Origin: Akkermansiaceae bacterium
Lineage (GTDB): Bacteria > Verrucomicrobiota > Verrucomicrobiia > Verrucomicrobiales > DEV007
Direction: 5' to 3'
DNA: 64,000 nt
NCBI GenBank assembly: GCA_024233005.1
Contig: JACKQE010000018.1
Coordinates: 14,070 to 78,069, forward strand
Shown here: positions 34,719-43,499 of the stretch, piece after piece
Layout of the letters: every line of letters starts with the position of its first letter
Position numbering within the stretch: the stretch's first letter is position 1
Notes under the pieces: model-generated
Seen by the model: only the letters and a program-made list of their open reading frames with translations
What the model was told of the DNA's origin: nothing
The model's database searches: none
Made by a program: the position numbers and the translations under genes

Positions 34719-36170
34719 ATGGCCGCTGAAACCCATCACGCTTCGGTCGATCTTGGGCGGCGCAACGGTTCCCTGTTTGTCTGGTTCCGCATTTTCTTCA
34801 ATTGCCGGTTCTACTATCCGGTCTACGCGGTCATGTTTCTTGATTTCGGGCTGACCTCCGAACAGTTTGCCTGGCTGAACACGGCATGGGCCGCCGCCAT
34901 TGTGCTGCTGGAGGTACCCTCGGGCGCCTTGGCGGACCATTTTGGACGCCGCCCCCTCGTCCTCGCAGCCTCGTTTCTGATGCTGGTTGAAATGCTCGTG
35001 CTACTGGCCGTTCCGGCGGTGAATGCCTTGGACCCACAATGGCAGCAACAACCAGGCGCCTTGAACCGTAGCTTGGCGCTGTTGTTCGGTGTGTTTCTCG
35101 TGAACCGGATCGTCAGCGGCGCGGCCGAAGCCGCCGCGAGCGGGGCCGATGAAGCCCTCGCCTATGATTCCTTCCCCCCCACAGAACGGCAGGAAGCCTG
35201 GACGGCTCTGACCGTGCGACTGATGCATTGGCAGTCAGTCGCCTTCATTTTCGTCACCCTCTCAGGGGCGGCCATGTATGACCCCGAAGTCTTCAACCGG
35301 GTGGCGGACTGGTTCCACAGCAACGCCACGTTCACCAAAGCCACGACGCTCAAATTGCCGATACTGGGGACACTCGTGATGAGTCTGGGAGCCATCATCT
35401 GTGCTCTGGCGATGCGTGAACCCGGGCCAGCGCCGGAAGCGGAGCTCACTTTCAAAGAATCCCTCCGCCGTAGCCACCGGTCCATCCTTTCCGCGGCCCG
35501 CTGGATTCCGACGGCTCCGGCAGCGTTCATGCTCCTGATCCTGGGGTTGTTTTTCGACAGCATCATCCGCCTTTACTACACGGTCGGATCTCTGTATCTC
35601 ACTCTGTTGGGGTTCGCCGAACGCCACTTCGGCCTGGTCAGCGTCGCGGGATCTTTGGCCGGCATGTTTGCCGCCTGGCTGGGCAGCCGACTCATGCGCC
35701 ACCGGTCACCCGGCTTCAATTTCCATTTCATCGCGGTGCTGGTTTTCATCGGGCTCTTCAGCCTCGCCCACCCCTGGCACATTTATGGTGTGGTCTTCCT
35801 CCTGCCCCTTTGGCTGTCGATGAGACTTCTCCATTTCTTTCTGTCCAATTACTTGAACCGCGTCACCGACTCCGCCCACCGGGCCACCGTGCTTAGCTTC
35901 CGAGGCATGTCGATGAATCTCTTTTATGGCGCGGTCACCGTGCTTTACGGAATCCAGACCCATTATCTGGAAAAACGCTCGGGTCTGGACGAATCCACCT
36001 CGCCGGGAATCAGCGGAGCCGGGGAGAAGATTTTCGGCGAAGCGGTCTCCTGGTGGTGGATCTACTTTGTGGCGGGTTTCCTCGTCCTGACCGGTTACCG
36101 GCGCTGGCGTTACGGTCGGGGAATGACCGCTCTTATTGCCGAAGGCGAGTCAGCCGTAAACAGAAACTGA
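34719..36170 (+). CDS. MFS transporter
   Basis: The 483-residue product has about 12 hydrophobic helices and the MFS motif A between helices 2 and 3 (PSGALADHFGRRPLVLAA). RIVSGAAEAAASGADEALAYDSF resembles the fourth-fifth helix region of Na- or drug-related MFS members. A large loop between helices 6 and 7 (about residues 225-260) is charged. The substrate cannot be inferred. It lies 33 bases after the ABC permease gene, suggesting one unit of the three. Its 3' end overlaps the convergent U32 gene by 21 bases. Confidence 0.85.
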   Translation: MAAETHHASVDLGRRNGSLFVWFRIFFNCRFYYPVYAVMFLDFGLTSEQFAWLNTAWAAAIVLLEVPSGALADHFGRRPLVLAASFLMLVEMLVLLAVPAVNALDPQWQQQPGALNRSLALLFGVFLVNRIVSGAAEAAASGADEALAYDSFPPTERQEAWTALTVRLMHWQSVAFIFVTLSGAAMYDPEVFNRVADWFHSNATFTKATTLKLPILGTLVMSLGAIICALAMREPGPAPEAELTFKESLRRSHRSILSAARWIPTAPAAFMLLILGLFFDSIIRLYYTVGSLYLTLLGFAERHFGLVSVAGSLAGMFAAWLGSRLMRHRSPGFNFHFIAVLVFIGLFSLAHPWHIYGVVFLLPLWLSMRLLHFFLSNYLNRVTDSAHRATVLSFRGMSMNLFYGAVTVLYGIQTHYLEKRSGLDESTSPGISGAGEKIFGEAVSWWWIYFVAGFLVLTGYRRWRYGRGMTALIAEGESAVNRN

Positions 36171-37715
36171 TTCCAGAATCGCGACCAAGGAGCGCCGCAT
36201 CCGGTTCAACTCGCTGACCGGAAGCATCAGACCGGGATCCAAACCTCCCACGTCTAGCGATCCCAGCGTGTACGGGGTGCCGCCGAGGCGGCCGAGTTGC
36301 TGCTCGAGAAATTCTGCCGTGAGGGGTCGCTTTTCCGCCTTCCCCAAGGCCATCGTTGACGTCACCTGTCCGCCCGAAACCGCATCCTCCAGTATTAGCA
36401 GTTCCCCTTCCCGGCCGGACACGCGCCACTGCAGGGGTTGCTTCACTTCCTCGACCCGGATTCGGGCCCAGGTGGACTGCAGCGAGCGATTCAGGGCCGG
36501 ATCCGATGTTTTCCAAACTCGGTCCCCTTCGCGGATGCCCTCCCAGTTGATGCGACCGTGCTGGAATCCCAACCAGGTAAGCCCTTCGGCATACCACACT
36601 TCGTAGAGACTGCCGCCCTGCTCGAGTTCGGTGTCCCCTCCCGTGTCAAAAACCACGCCATCCCCCGGTTTCAGCGGCACTTCGCAGCGCAGTCCGACAC
36701 AGCCACCCGCCATTGCCTCGACCGTGCCGATGAAGGCCCCCCGTTTTTTGCCGTAACGCGCGGTCACCACCGAAGGATGATTGGTCCCGCGCAACCAGCC
36801 ACTGCTGAGTCCTCGGGAAAAGGTCATTTCCAGCGTGTAAATATCCTCGGCATCCACCGCGGCAGCGGCCTCTCCACGAAGTTCCGCCCAAGCGGCATCG
36901 ATCGCCTTCCGGTAAACGGCGGTGACTCCCGCCACATACTCCGGAGACTTGAGTCGGCCCTCGATTTTCAAGGTCGCGATGCCAGCCCGAATCAGCCCGG
37001 GCACTTCCGCGTGCCCCGCAAGATCATGTGGCGAGAGCAGATACCGCCGGTCCCCCAGGTCCCGGACCTCCCCGTTGACGATCATGGTGTAGGGCATCCG
37101 GCAGGCCTGGGCGCACTCCCCTCGGTTGGCGCTGCGCTGCCCCAGGGACTCACTCGTCAGGCATTGGCCGGAGTAAGCGACGCAGAGGGCTCCGTGAACA
37201 AACACCTCCAGCGGGGTGCTGCCTTCATCGGTGGCATGGAACCGTTCCATTTCGCGCAGGGACAACTCGCGCGCCAGCACCGCGCAATCCAAGGGGACCA
37301 CGCTCTCCACGAACGCCAGAGCCTCCGGGGAAGTGATCGTCATCTGGGTCGAAGCATGCACCGCCAAAGTGGGCGAAACCCGCCGAGCCAGCCAAGCCAG
37401 ACCAAGATCCTGCACGATCACCGCATCCACGCCGGACTGCTCCAGAGTGACCAGCATGGCGGCGGCATCCTGCAGCTCTCCCGTGAAAATGAGCGTGTTG
37501 AAGGTCACGTACCCCTTGACCCCGTGACTGTGGAGGAAGGCCATCAATTTGGGAAGATCCTCTGCCGTAAAATTCTCCGCCCGGAGCCGGGCATTGAACC
37601 GATCGAGTCCAAAATAAATGGCGTCCGCCCCATTCGCGACAGCGGCACGGGCACACTCCCAATCACCCGCCGGGGCCAGCAATTCCGGTTTGCGCCATGT
37701 CGGAGAGTCCGTCAT
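36150..37715 (-). CDS. U32 family protein (TrhP/RlhA-type RNA hydroxylation protein)
   Basis: The 521-residue product opens KPELLAPAGDWECARAAVANGADAIYFGL, the U32 start. The family signature EVFVHGALCVAYSGQCLTS and the later NRGECAQACRMPY provide the four cysteines that bind an Fe-S cluster, and ILSPHDLAGHAEV-like and IEGRLKSPEYVAGVTAVYRKAID segments follow. U32 proteins were called collagenase-like peptidases; several are now known to hydroxylate tRNA or rRNA (TrhP, RlhA) using prephenate. The extra C-terminal domain fits the longer TrhP/RlhA forms but does not decide between them. The HAD gene ends four bases upstream, so the two form an operon. Confidence 0.85.
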   Translation of the reverse strand: MTDSPTWRKPELLAPAGDWECARAAVANGADAIYFGLDRFNARLRAENFTAEDLPKLMAFLHSHGVKGYVTFNTLIFTGELQDAAAMLVTLEQSGVDAVIVQDLGLAWLARRVSPTLAVHASTQMTITSPEALAFVESVVPLDCAVLARELSLREMERFHATDEGSTPLEVFVHGALCVAYSGQCLTSESLGQRSANRGECAQACRMPYTMIVNGEVRDLGDRRYLLSPHDLAGHAEVPGLIRAGIATLKIEGRLKSPEYVAGVTAVYRKAIDAAWAELRGEAAAAVDAEDIYTLEMTFSRGLSSGWLRGTNHPSVVTARYGKKRGAFIGTVEAMAGGCVGLRCEVPLKPGDGVVFDTGGDTELEQGGSLYEVWYAEGLTWLGFQHGRINWEGIREGDRVWKTSDPALNRSLQSTWARIRVEEVKQPLQWRVSGREGELLILEDAVSGGQVTSTMALGKAEKRPLTAEFLEQQLGRLGGTPYTLGSLDVGGLDPGLMLPVSELNRMRRSLVAILESVSVYG

Positions 37716-37719
37716 GAAA

Positions 37720-38616
37720 TCAGGCGTGGCCGGGCGCGGCGACTTTTCCCTCCAACACCTCACGGCGACGACGCTCGACGATGCCTCCGGCGATATCGAG
37801 GATCATTTCCTCAAGGAGGAGACGCAGGTGACTACCCGCGCGGTAGTCGGAGGGAGCGATGAATTTGATGCGGTCGGCGGGACCGGATAGTTGGTAGGCT
37901 TTGCGGAAGCTCGACCGGGTCTCATCCTCGGAATTGTAGACGGCGATGCCGTGGCCGCCGAACTTTTTCATCAGGGTGAAACAGGGCACATCGGTCGGTC
38001 CGTCGCCGACATAGATCATGTTGCGGAAAGGAATGGGACGCAACTCCTCGGGCATATGATCATTCACATCCTCATTGGGTTGCAGCATTCCCTTGTTGAT
38101 GCGGAACAGATACTGGGTCTTGGCGGTATGACTGATGACCCGCTTCGGAAACGCAATCCGGCCCGACTCATCCTCGGCAAATTCACAGCCGAAGACCTCG
38201 CGGATGTGGGGTCGGAGCGCGCTCCCGTCAATCAAGGTCTTAATGCCCGAGGACACGATGTAATGTTCGATTCTGACCCCCATCGCCTGGTGCTCAGGGG
38301 ACAGCACCGTGGCGAGTTCGTCGAACATTTCCGGGAGCCCCTTGTAAAAACGGAGCCCCACCCCGAGCTTCTGCAGATCGGCATTGGATGGCCGATCAAA
38401 GGCCAGGTAATCCAGCATCACCTTCAGGTAGGCCAACTCACTCTCGTAGCCGTCCCGGTCCACCAGTTCACGGCACCGCTTCCAAAATTCGGAGGCCTTG
38501 ATGCCGAAGGTGGGGAAAATGACCTCGTCCTGCATGTAGGTCGGACTGAGGGTCTGATCATAGTCGTAAACAATGCCGATGATGTTTTGCGGGGCGCCCA
38601 TGGGGAGAAAATGCAA
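37720..38616 (-). CDS. HAD-superfamily hydrolase
   Basis: The 298-residue product has the HAD motifs: DYDQT (residues 18-22 from the first Met) with the nucleophile Asp, VSSG as motif II, and IYVGDGPTDVPCF as motif IV. A helical cap of about 90 residues lies between motifs I and II (C1-type). An ATG at 38601 is an alternative start that begins MGAPQNI, closer to the first strand. The protein resembles MtnX-like or SerB-like phosphatases but I cannot name a substrate. It precedes the U32 gene by four bases. Its start is 167 bases from the divergent membrane protein gene. Confidence 0.8.
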   Translation of the reverse strand: MHFLPMGAPQNIIGIVYDYDQTLSPTYMQDEVIFPTFGIKASEFWKRCRELVDRDGYESELAYLKVMLDYLAFDRPSNADLQKLGVGLRFYKGLPEMFDELATVLSPEHQAMGVRIEHYIVSSGIKTLIDGSALRPHIREVFGCEFAEDESGRIAFPKRVISHTAKTQYLFRINKGMLQPNEDVNDHMPEELRPIPFRNMIYVGDGPTDVPCFTLMKKFGGHGIAVYNSEDETRSSFRKAYQLSGPADRIKFIAPSDYRAGSHLRLLLEEMILDIAGGIVERRRREVLEGKVAAPGHA

Positions 38617-38783
38617 CGACGCATCTTCGCGGCAACCCTGGTGAAACGCAAGCGGGGGGAGTCGATTCCCTCGGCAGCGGAGATCCGCGCCGGGACCGGT
38701 GGTCTATCCGGTCTTGCCATCCCCGGGCGGCGGACGCAAGATGGTCGTGTTGGTCGCGCCCCCTTGTCTCTTTCTCAATCACC

Positions 38784-39941
38784 ATGAACTCCCCCTCCCC
38801 CCAACTTCCATTTGGACCAGGAGAGGCCTCCCCGTCTCCGCCGGGAATGAGGTGGCGGATCGCCTCCGGCGTCAATTGGCTGTTCGGTCTGGGCTCCCTC
38901 CTGCTCGCCTTGGCGATCCTGGCGGTCATTCCGGTGTTGAATTTTCTCAGCCTCGGCTATCTGCTTGAAGCCAGCCGAAAGGTCAGCCTGGCAGGTCGGC
39001 TGCGTGATGGCTTCGTCGGCATTCGCAAAGCCTCGGTTCTGGGCAGGATCGCACTCGGCACCTGGGCCTGCTTGGTGCCATCGCGTTTCCTCGCAGGACT
39101 CTGGGAAGACGCCCTCCTCATCGATCCCTCGGGACATTCCGGACGATGGGCGCGCGCGGCCATGGTGGTGACGTTGGTTCTGGGATTGCTGCATCTCGCT
39201 TGGGCAGTGATCCGTGGAGCCCGGCTCCGCCATTTCCTCTGGCCGGCGCCGCTCCGATTCCTTGCCTGGATCCGGGAAACGGGAAAGTTCACCCGGTTGC
39301 GGGACACGACGCTGGATTATGTGGCCGGTCTGCGGTTGCCCTATTACTTCCTCCTGGGGTTGCAGGGCTTCCTCGGGGCCTTTCTCTGGATGGCGCTCCC
39401 GTTGGCCATCCTGATCGCCGCCTCCGGACTGCCCCCCAAGCCGGCCGGCGGACTTTCGCTCATTGGAGGCGGACTGCTCGCCCTGGTCATCATGCCATTG
39501 CCTTTCCTGCAAACCCATTTCGCCCGAGAAGGACGGTTCCGGGCCTTTTTTGAGTGGGGAGCGGTGCGCCACCGCTTCCGCCGGGCGCCGTTTGCCTTTT
39601 GGATCGCTCTGACGATGACCTTGGCTCTGGCCCTTCCTTTATACTTGTTTAAAGTGGAATTGACTCCGGAAGCCATCGCCTGGCTCCCCGGTCTGGTCTT
39701 CATCGTGCTTGGTTTTGTCGCGCGGCTTCTCGTGGGGTGGGCCTATGGACGATCCCTGCGCCGGGAAAAGCCGTCACCTTTCGTCTGGCGTTGGCTGAAC
39801 CGGATTGCCTTGATCCCGATTCTGGCTGTCTATGTTTTTGTGGTCTATTTGACCCAGTACATCTCCTGGAACGGCGCCCGGGGACTGCTGGAGCAGCACG
39901 CCTTCCTCGTTCCGGCCCTCAAGTTCGAACTCCGCCGCTGA
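38784..39941 (+). CDS. Multispanning membrane protein of unknown function
   Basis: The 385-residue product has about seven to eight hydrophobic helices. The stretch LNFLSLGYLLEASRKV near residue 55 resembles a segment common in DUF4013-like membrane proteins of Planctomycetes and Verrucomicrobia, but the match is from memory and weak. Basic loops sit on what is probably the cytoplasmic side (ERR-type loops). A long N-terminal Pro/Ser stretch of 20 residues precedes the first helix. No enzyme motif was seen. It is divergent from the HAD gene and is followed by the GT4 gene after 92 bases, but nothing shows that they act together. Confidence 0.65.
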   Translation: MNSPSPQLPFGPGEASPSPPGMRWRIASGVNWLFGLGSLLLALAILAVIPVLNFLSLGYLLEASRKVSLAGRLRDGFVGIRKASVLGRIALGTWACLVPSRFLAGLWEDALLIDPSGHSGRWARAAMVVTLVLGLLHLAWAVIRGARLRHFLWPAPLRFLAWIRETGKFTRLRDTTLDYVAGLRLPYYFLLGLQGFLGAFLWMALPLAILIAASGLPPKPAGGLSLIGGGLLALVIMPLPFLQTHFAREGRFRAFFEWGAVRHRFRRAPFAFWIALTMTLALALPLYLFKVELTPEAIAWLPGLVFIVLGFVARLLVGWAYGRSLRREKPSPFVWRWLNRIALIPILAVYVFVVYLTQYISWNGARGLLEQHAFLVPALKFELRR

Positions 39942-40033
39942 TGACGCCCCGGACAGGGACCGGGGGATGCGGCGTGGGGTTTTTTGCGAATTTCGAATTT
40001 CGAAATGCCAATTCCCCGCTAGGTTGGACGCCC

Positions 40034-41935
40034 GTGCCAGCCCGCATCGCCTATCTCTACTCCCGCTACCCGGTCGTTTCACAGACCTTCTGTGATTCGG
40101 AAATGTTCGCTTTGGAAGCGACGGGATTTTCCCTCGACGTGGGATCGATCAATCCCCCGCCCTCCCTGTTCCGCCATGAGCGCTTTGAAAAGCTCGCGGC
40201 CGATGTCTTTTATCCTCCTCCCCCCGGGCTCCTGAAGGAGTTGGAACAGGAAGCCCGCGCTTCCGGCGAGTGGGAACGCTGTGTCGGAGAGCTCGTGCGT
40301 CGGCATGACCGTGTATACGGGGAAAGTTTCAAAGCCACCATCCGGGCGAGGAACGCGCTGTATTTTGCCCGGCTTTTCCATCGGCGGGGAATCGCCCATG
40401 TCCATGTCCATTTCGCCAACCGGGCCACCCACAGCGCCCTGTTCCTGAAACACTGGGCCGGAATCCCCTATAGTTTCACCGCCCACGCCCAGGATTTCAT
40501 GGTCGATCTGGGAAGCGATGCCCTACTGGAAGAATTGTGTCGCGAAGCGGAATTCGTTCTCGGCGTCAGCGACTACAGCACCGCACTCCTCAAGGAACGG
40601 TGCCCGGGTGCGGCGCACAAGATTTCCCGGCTCTACAATGGAGTGGCCTTGGACGGATTCCCCCGCGCCGCGATCTCGCGGGAGGGTCCGCTGCGGATCA
40701 TCTCCATCGGACGCCTGATCGAGTTCAAAGGCTTTCAGCACCTCATCGGGGCGTGTGCCCGGCTGCGCGACCAGGGGGTGGCGGCCACCTGCCGCATCAT
40801 CGGCGAGGGGCCGCTCCGCGGTGAATTGGAATCTCTGATCTCCTCCCAGGGACTGGAGGATCGTGTCCATCTGCTCGGAGTGCTGAGCCAGGAGGCCGTG
40901 AAGCGGGAGCTGTCCGGGAGCGATGTCTTCGCGTTACCCTGCATTGTGGACCGGAAAGGAGCATCGGACATTCTGCCCACCGTCATCACCGAAGCCATGG
41001 CCTGCCGTCTTCCCGTCGTGTCGACCCGCCTCGTCGGAGTGCCCGAAATGGTGGAACACGGAGTCACCGGACTCCTCACCGTTCCGGGGGATGAAGCCGA
41101 CTGTGCGGAAGCCCTCGCCCGTCTGGCGGCCGATCGGGAGGCCGCCCACCGGATGGGGGAAGCCGGCCGAGCCCGCGCCGAGCGTCTTTTCGCCCTGGAA
41201 GTGACCTCTGCCGGTTTGGCGGCCAGATTTGCTGCCGTCCCGGAGCGGCCGCTGCCTCCGGTTCCGGACATTCTCGTCCTCGCAGGATCCTATCCCGGTG
41301 CCCTGCCGGGTTTGAACCGCGAGATCTCCCACCTCGCGGGTTGGCATGGCGGACGCATGAGCCTGCTCGCGGTGCACCAGGGAAAAACGAGGGAAGGCGT
41401 CTCGAACCACGCTTCGGACGACGTGGAATGCCTCCCCGACGCGGTCGTTCTGGAATCGGAATGGGCTGGCGCGGTGGCCAACGGCACCGCGGAAACACTG
41501 CTCGCCTGGCGGGACGAACTCGGGACGGAAGTTGATGGCCAGCATTTCTTCACCGCTGCCCGCCATGCTCTCCATCTCGCCCGAGTGTGCCGGAAGCGCG
41601 GCCTGCGCCATGTCCATGCCACCCGTTCCGATACCGCCCTTTGCGCATGGATGCTGCATCGGCTCGCTGGTCTGACGTATTCGCTCGCCATCGAGGGCGG
41701 ATGCCCCTTTAGTGCCAAGACCGTCGACATCCTTGCGTCAGGAGCCGTGGTTACCGCCCGGGCCGACACGACCTCGCATGCGGAAAAATGCCCTCTCCCC
41801 GGGCTTGCCATCGTCGACCGCCGGCGGCGGGTCACCTTCGGACCACTCAAATTCCGTCTGCCCGGAGAAACTCCAGCCCCGGATCCAGCCCCCGCGCTGG
41901 AGGCCTGGTATGAAGCCCTGCTGGCAGCCCTCTGA
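40034..41935 (+). CDS. GT4-like glycosyltransferase with a second, duplicated Rossmann half
   Basis: The GTG at 40034 starts VPARIAYLYSRYPVVSQTF; the frame is open upstream but gives unrelated residues. Residues 1-405 are a full GT-B GT4 enzyme: HVHVHFANRATHSALFLK in the N-domain, RIISIGRLIEFKGFQHLI at the C-domain start and DILPTVITEAMACRLPVVST as the nucleotide-sugar E-x7-E motif. Residues 411-633 are a further domain resembling the first N-domain again: ILVLAGSYPGALPGLNREI parallels the opening, and residues 509-559 parallel 105-155, sharing HVH and AG-x-x-YS. The catalytic half is not duplicated, so the extra part may bind acceptor or have lost activity. A GT2 gene follows 45 bases later; the pair probably acts in cell-surface glycan synthesis. 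Confidence 0.8.
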   Translation: MPARIAYLYSRYPVVSQTFCDSEMFALEATGFSLDVGSINPPPSLFRHERFEKLAADVFYPPPPGLLKELEQEARASGEWERCVGELVRRHDRVYGESFKATIRARNALYFARLFHRRGIAHVHVHFANRATHSALFLKHWAGIPYSFTAHAQDFMVDLGSDALLEELCREAEFVLGVSDYSTALLKERCPGAAHKISRLYNGVALDGFPRAAISREGPLRIISIGRLIEFKGFQHLIGACARLRDQGVAATCRIIGEGPLRGELESLISSQGLEDRVHLLGVLSQEAVKRELSGSDVFALPCIVDRKGASDILPTVITEAMACRLPVVSTRLVGVPEMVEHGVTGLLTVPGDEADCAEALARLAADREAAHRMGEAGRARAERLFALEVTSAGLAARFAAVPERPLPPVPDILVLAGSYPGALPGLNREISHLAGWHGGRMSLLAVHQGKTREGVSNHASDDVECLPDAVVLESEWAGAVANGTAETLLAWRDELGTEVDGQHFFTAARHALHLARVCRKRGLRHVHATRSDTALCAWMLHRLAGLTYSLAIEGGCPFSAKTVDILASGAVVTARADTTSHAEKCPLPGLAIVDRRRRVTFGPLKFRLPGETPAPDPAPALEAWYEALLAAL

Positions 41936-41980
41936 TTTCCTCCCGCACAGGCTCCGCCCCCCACCCTCTCCAGTTTTCTC

Positions 41981-43258
41981 ATGCGACTAGCTGTTGTCAT
42001 TCCCTGTTACAACCACGCCCGCTACATCGGGCCTGCCATCGAGTCGGTGCTCGGCCAGACGCGCCCTCCGGAACGGCTTTTGATCATTGACGACGGATCG
42101 CGGGACGACTCGGTCGATGTCATCCGCCAATACGAGGGCCGAGGGGTCGAACTCATCGTGCAGGAGAATGCGGGCGCCCACAACACCATCAACCGGGCCA
42201 TCCAAATCGCCGGCGCGGACTGCGACCTGATTTCCATCCTCAATTCCGACGACATTTATGAACCGCGACGCTTCGAGTGCCTGCTTCCCGCCTTCTCAGC
42301 CTCCCAGCCCCGGGCGGTGGCCTGCTCCGGATTGCGGATGATCGATTCCGACGGGGCGCCCCTGGGAAAGGATGAGCCCCGAGCCCGCTGGCTCCGGGCC
42401 GCTTGGTCGCTTGGCAGCGGCACCGGCACTCCCCAGTCCCGCCTTGAGACCTGGGAATGGCTGGGCGCGGCCAATTTCCTCGTCACCAGCAGCAACATTG
42501 TCGCGCGGGCGGACTACCTGAAGGCGAATCCTTTCCGCCCCTACCGCTACAATCACGATTACTTCTTTTTCACCGGCGCCGCGCTGCGGGATGAAATCCA
42601 CGTCGAGGACGAATGCCACCTCCAATACCGCGTCCATCCCCACAACAATATCAACGCCGCTCCCGCCCCCTTGTTGAAGGAAATGCTGCGGATGCATCTC
42701 GACTTCTACCACGACCATGCCGGCGAGATTGGCAAATCCCTCTTTTTCCGGCGACGGTTCTATGCCTACATGAGCGCCGCTTGGAGCAGCATTTCCAGCT
42801 TTCATGCGGGGCTCTTCCAGTTCCTCCTCGCCAAGCTCGCCGAAGGTCGCAGTGAGGCAGAACTGGAACACCTGGTCGCCTCACTCGACGAGGAACGGTT
42901 CACCGAACTGCACGAGTATCCCAACGCCGCGCTGGTGAACCACTGGAACGAGCGAACGCCCCTGCTCTGCGCCCACGAGCTGGCCGCCCGTTTCGAGGAG
43001 ACCCGGGAAGCCAAACGGACGGCCGAAAAGGATCGCCGCGCTCTCAAAGAATCCCTCCGCCTCCGTCAAAAGCTGGCCTCATCCAAATGGCTGGCTCTGG
43101 GACAACTCCTGGGACAGACCAAGAAGCTGGACCGCCTCGCCGGCAAAACTCCGGAAGACCAGCTCGCGGCCCTGCACGAGGCCATCCGGCAGTCCGCTTG
43201 GTGCCGCATCGGCCGCGCACTGGGCTCGAAAACCTCCAAGGAACTGGGCGAAATCTGA
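41981..43258 (+). CDS. GT2-family glycosyltransferase with C-terminal coiled segment
   Basis: The 425-residue product opens LAVVIPCYNHARYIGPAIESVLGQT, has IIDDGSRDDS and the metal-binding SILNSDDIY, and is a GT-A enzyme of family 2, soluble and without membrane helices. Residues about 300-425 are highly charged and helical (RTAEKDRRALKESLRLRQKLA), perhaps mediating oligomers or membrane contact. VTSSNIVARADYLK and YNHDYFFFTGAAL are consistent with the acceptor side of polysaccharide-assembly enzymes. It follows the GT4 gene by 45 bases. The sugar is unknown. Confidence 0.85.
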   Translation: MRLAVVIPCYNHARYIGPAIESVLGQTRPPERLLIIDDGSRDDSVDVIRQYEGRGVELIVQENAGAHNTINRAIQIAGADCDLISILNSDDIYEPRRFECLLPAFSASQPRAVACSGLRMIDSDGAPLGKDEPRARWLRAAWSLGSGTGTPQSRLETWEWLGAANFLVTSSNIVARADYLKANPFRPYRYNHDYFFFTGAALRDEIHVEDECHLQYRVHPHNNINAAPAPLLKEMLRMHLDFYHDHAGEIGKSLFFRRRFYAYMSAAWSSISSFHAGLFQFLLAKLAEGRSEAELEHLVASLDEERFTELHEYPNAALVNHWNERTPLLCAHELAARFEETREAKRTAEKDRRALKESLRLRQKLASSKWLALGQLLGQTKKLDRLAGKTPEDQLAALHEAIRQSAWCRIGRALGSKTSKELGEI

Positions 43259-43413
43259 AACTGTCCCCAAGGCTCCCTCTCCGGACTACCACCGGTCAGG
43301 CAAGCTCGGGAACACCCGGTGGGAGAAGGCCACCGCCAGCGATCCCCCGAATCCGGTCCGGCGGGAAAGCGGTCCCTAACGGCCGCCACCAGCCCTACTT
43401 TCCCACATTGGGC

Positions 43414-43443
43414 TTGCGAAACGGGCCGGATGCGGCCTTATAT
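43414..43443 (+). promoter_or_regulatory. Possible sigma-70-like promoter for serA
   Basis: TTGCGA (43414-43419) and TTATAT (43438-43443) are spaced by 18 bases, close to the -35/-10 consensus. Transcription would start near 43450, giving a leader of about 50 bases that begins with the hairpin at 43454-43474. The match is by eye and the -35 is imperfect. Confidence 0.35.
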
Positions 43444-43453
43444 GCCCCTGTCA

Positions 43454-43474
43454 CCCGCCCCGCACACGGGCGGG
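43454..43474 (+). terminator. GC-rich hairpin in front of serA
   Basis: CCCGCCC (43454-43460) and GGGCGGG (43468-43474) form a perfect 7-bp stem with a 7-base loop, followed by ATTTTCTT. It sits 25 bases before the serA ATG and 196 bases past the GT2 stop. It could end the upstream transcript or, if the proposed promoter is right, lie at the 5' end of the serA mRNA as a stabiliser or attenuator. The T run is short, so termination would be weak. Confidence 0.4.
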
Positions 43475-43499
43475 ATTTTCTTCCCATTCACCCACCTCC

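Noticed and set aside
36438..37862. A 474-codon plus-strand frame opposite the U32 gene
   Set aside because: It is antisense to a gene with the full U32 signature and shows no recognisable domain.
39947..39985. GC-rich hairpin followed by a T run between the membrane protein and GT4 genes
   Set aside because: CCCCGG (39947-39952) and CCGGGG (39960-39965) can pair, but the T run comes 14 bases later, too far for a standard terminator.
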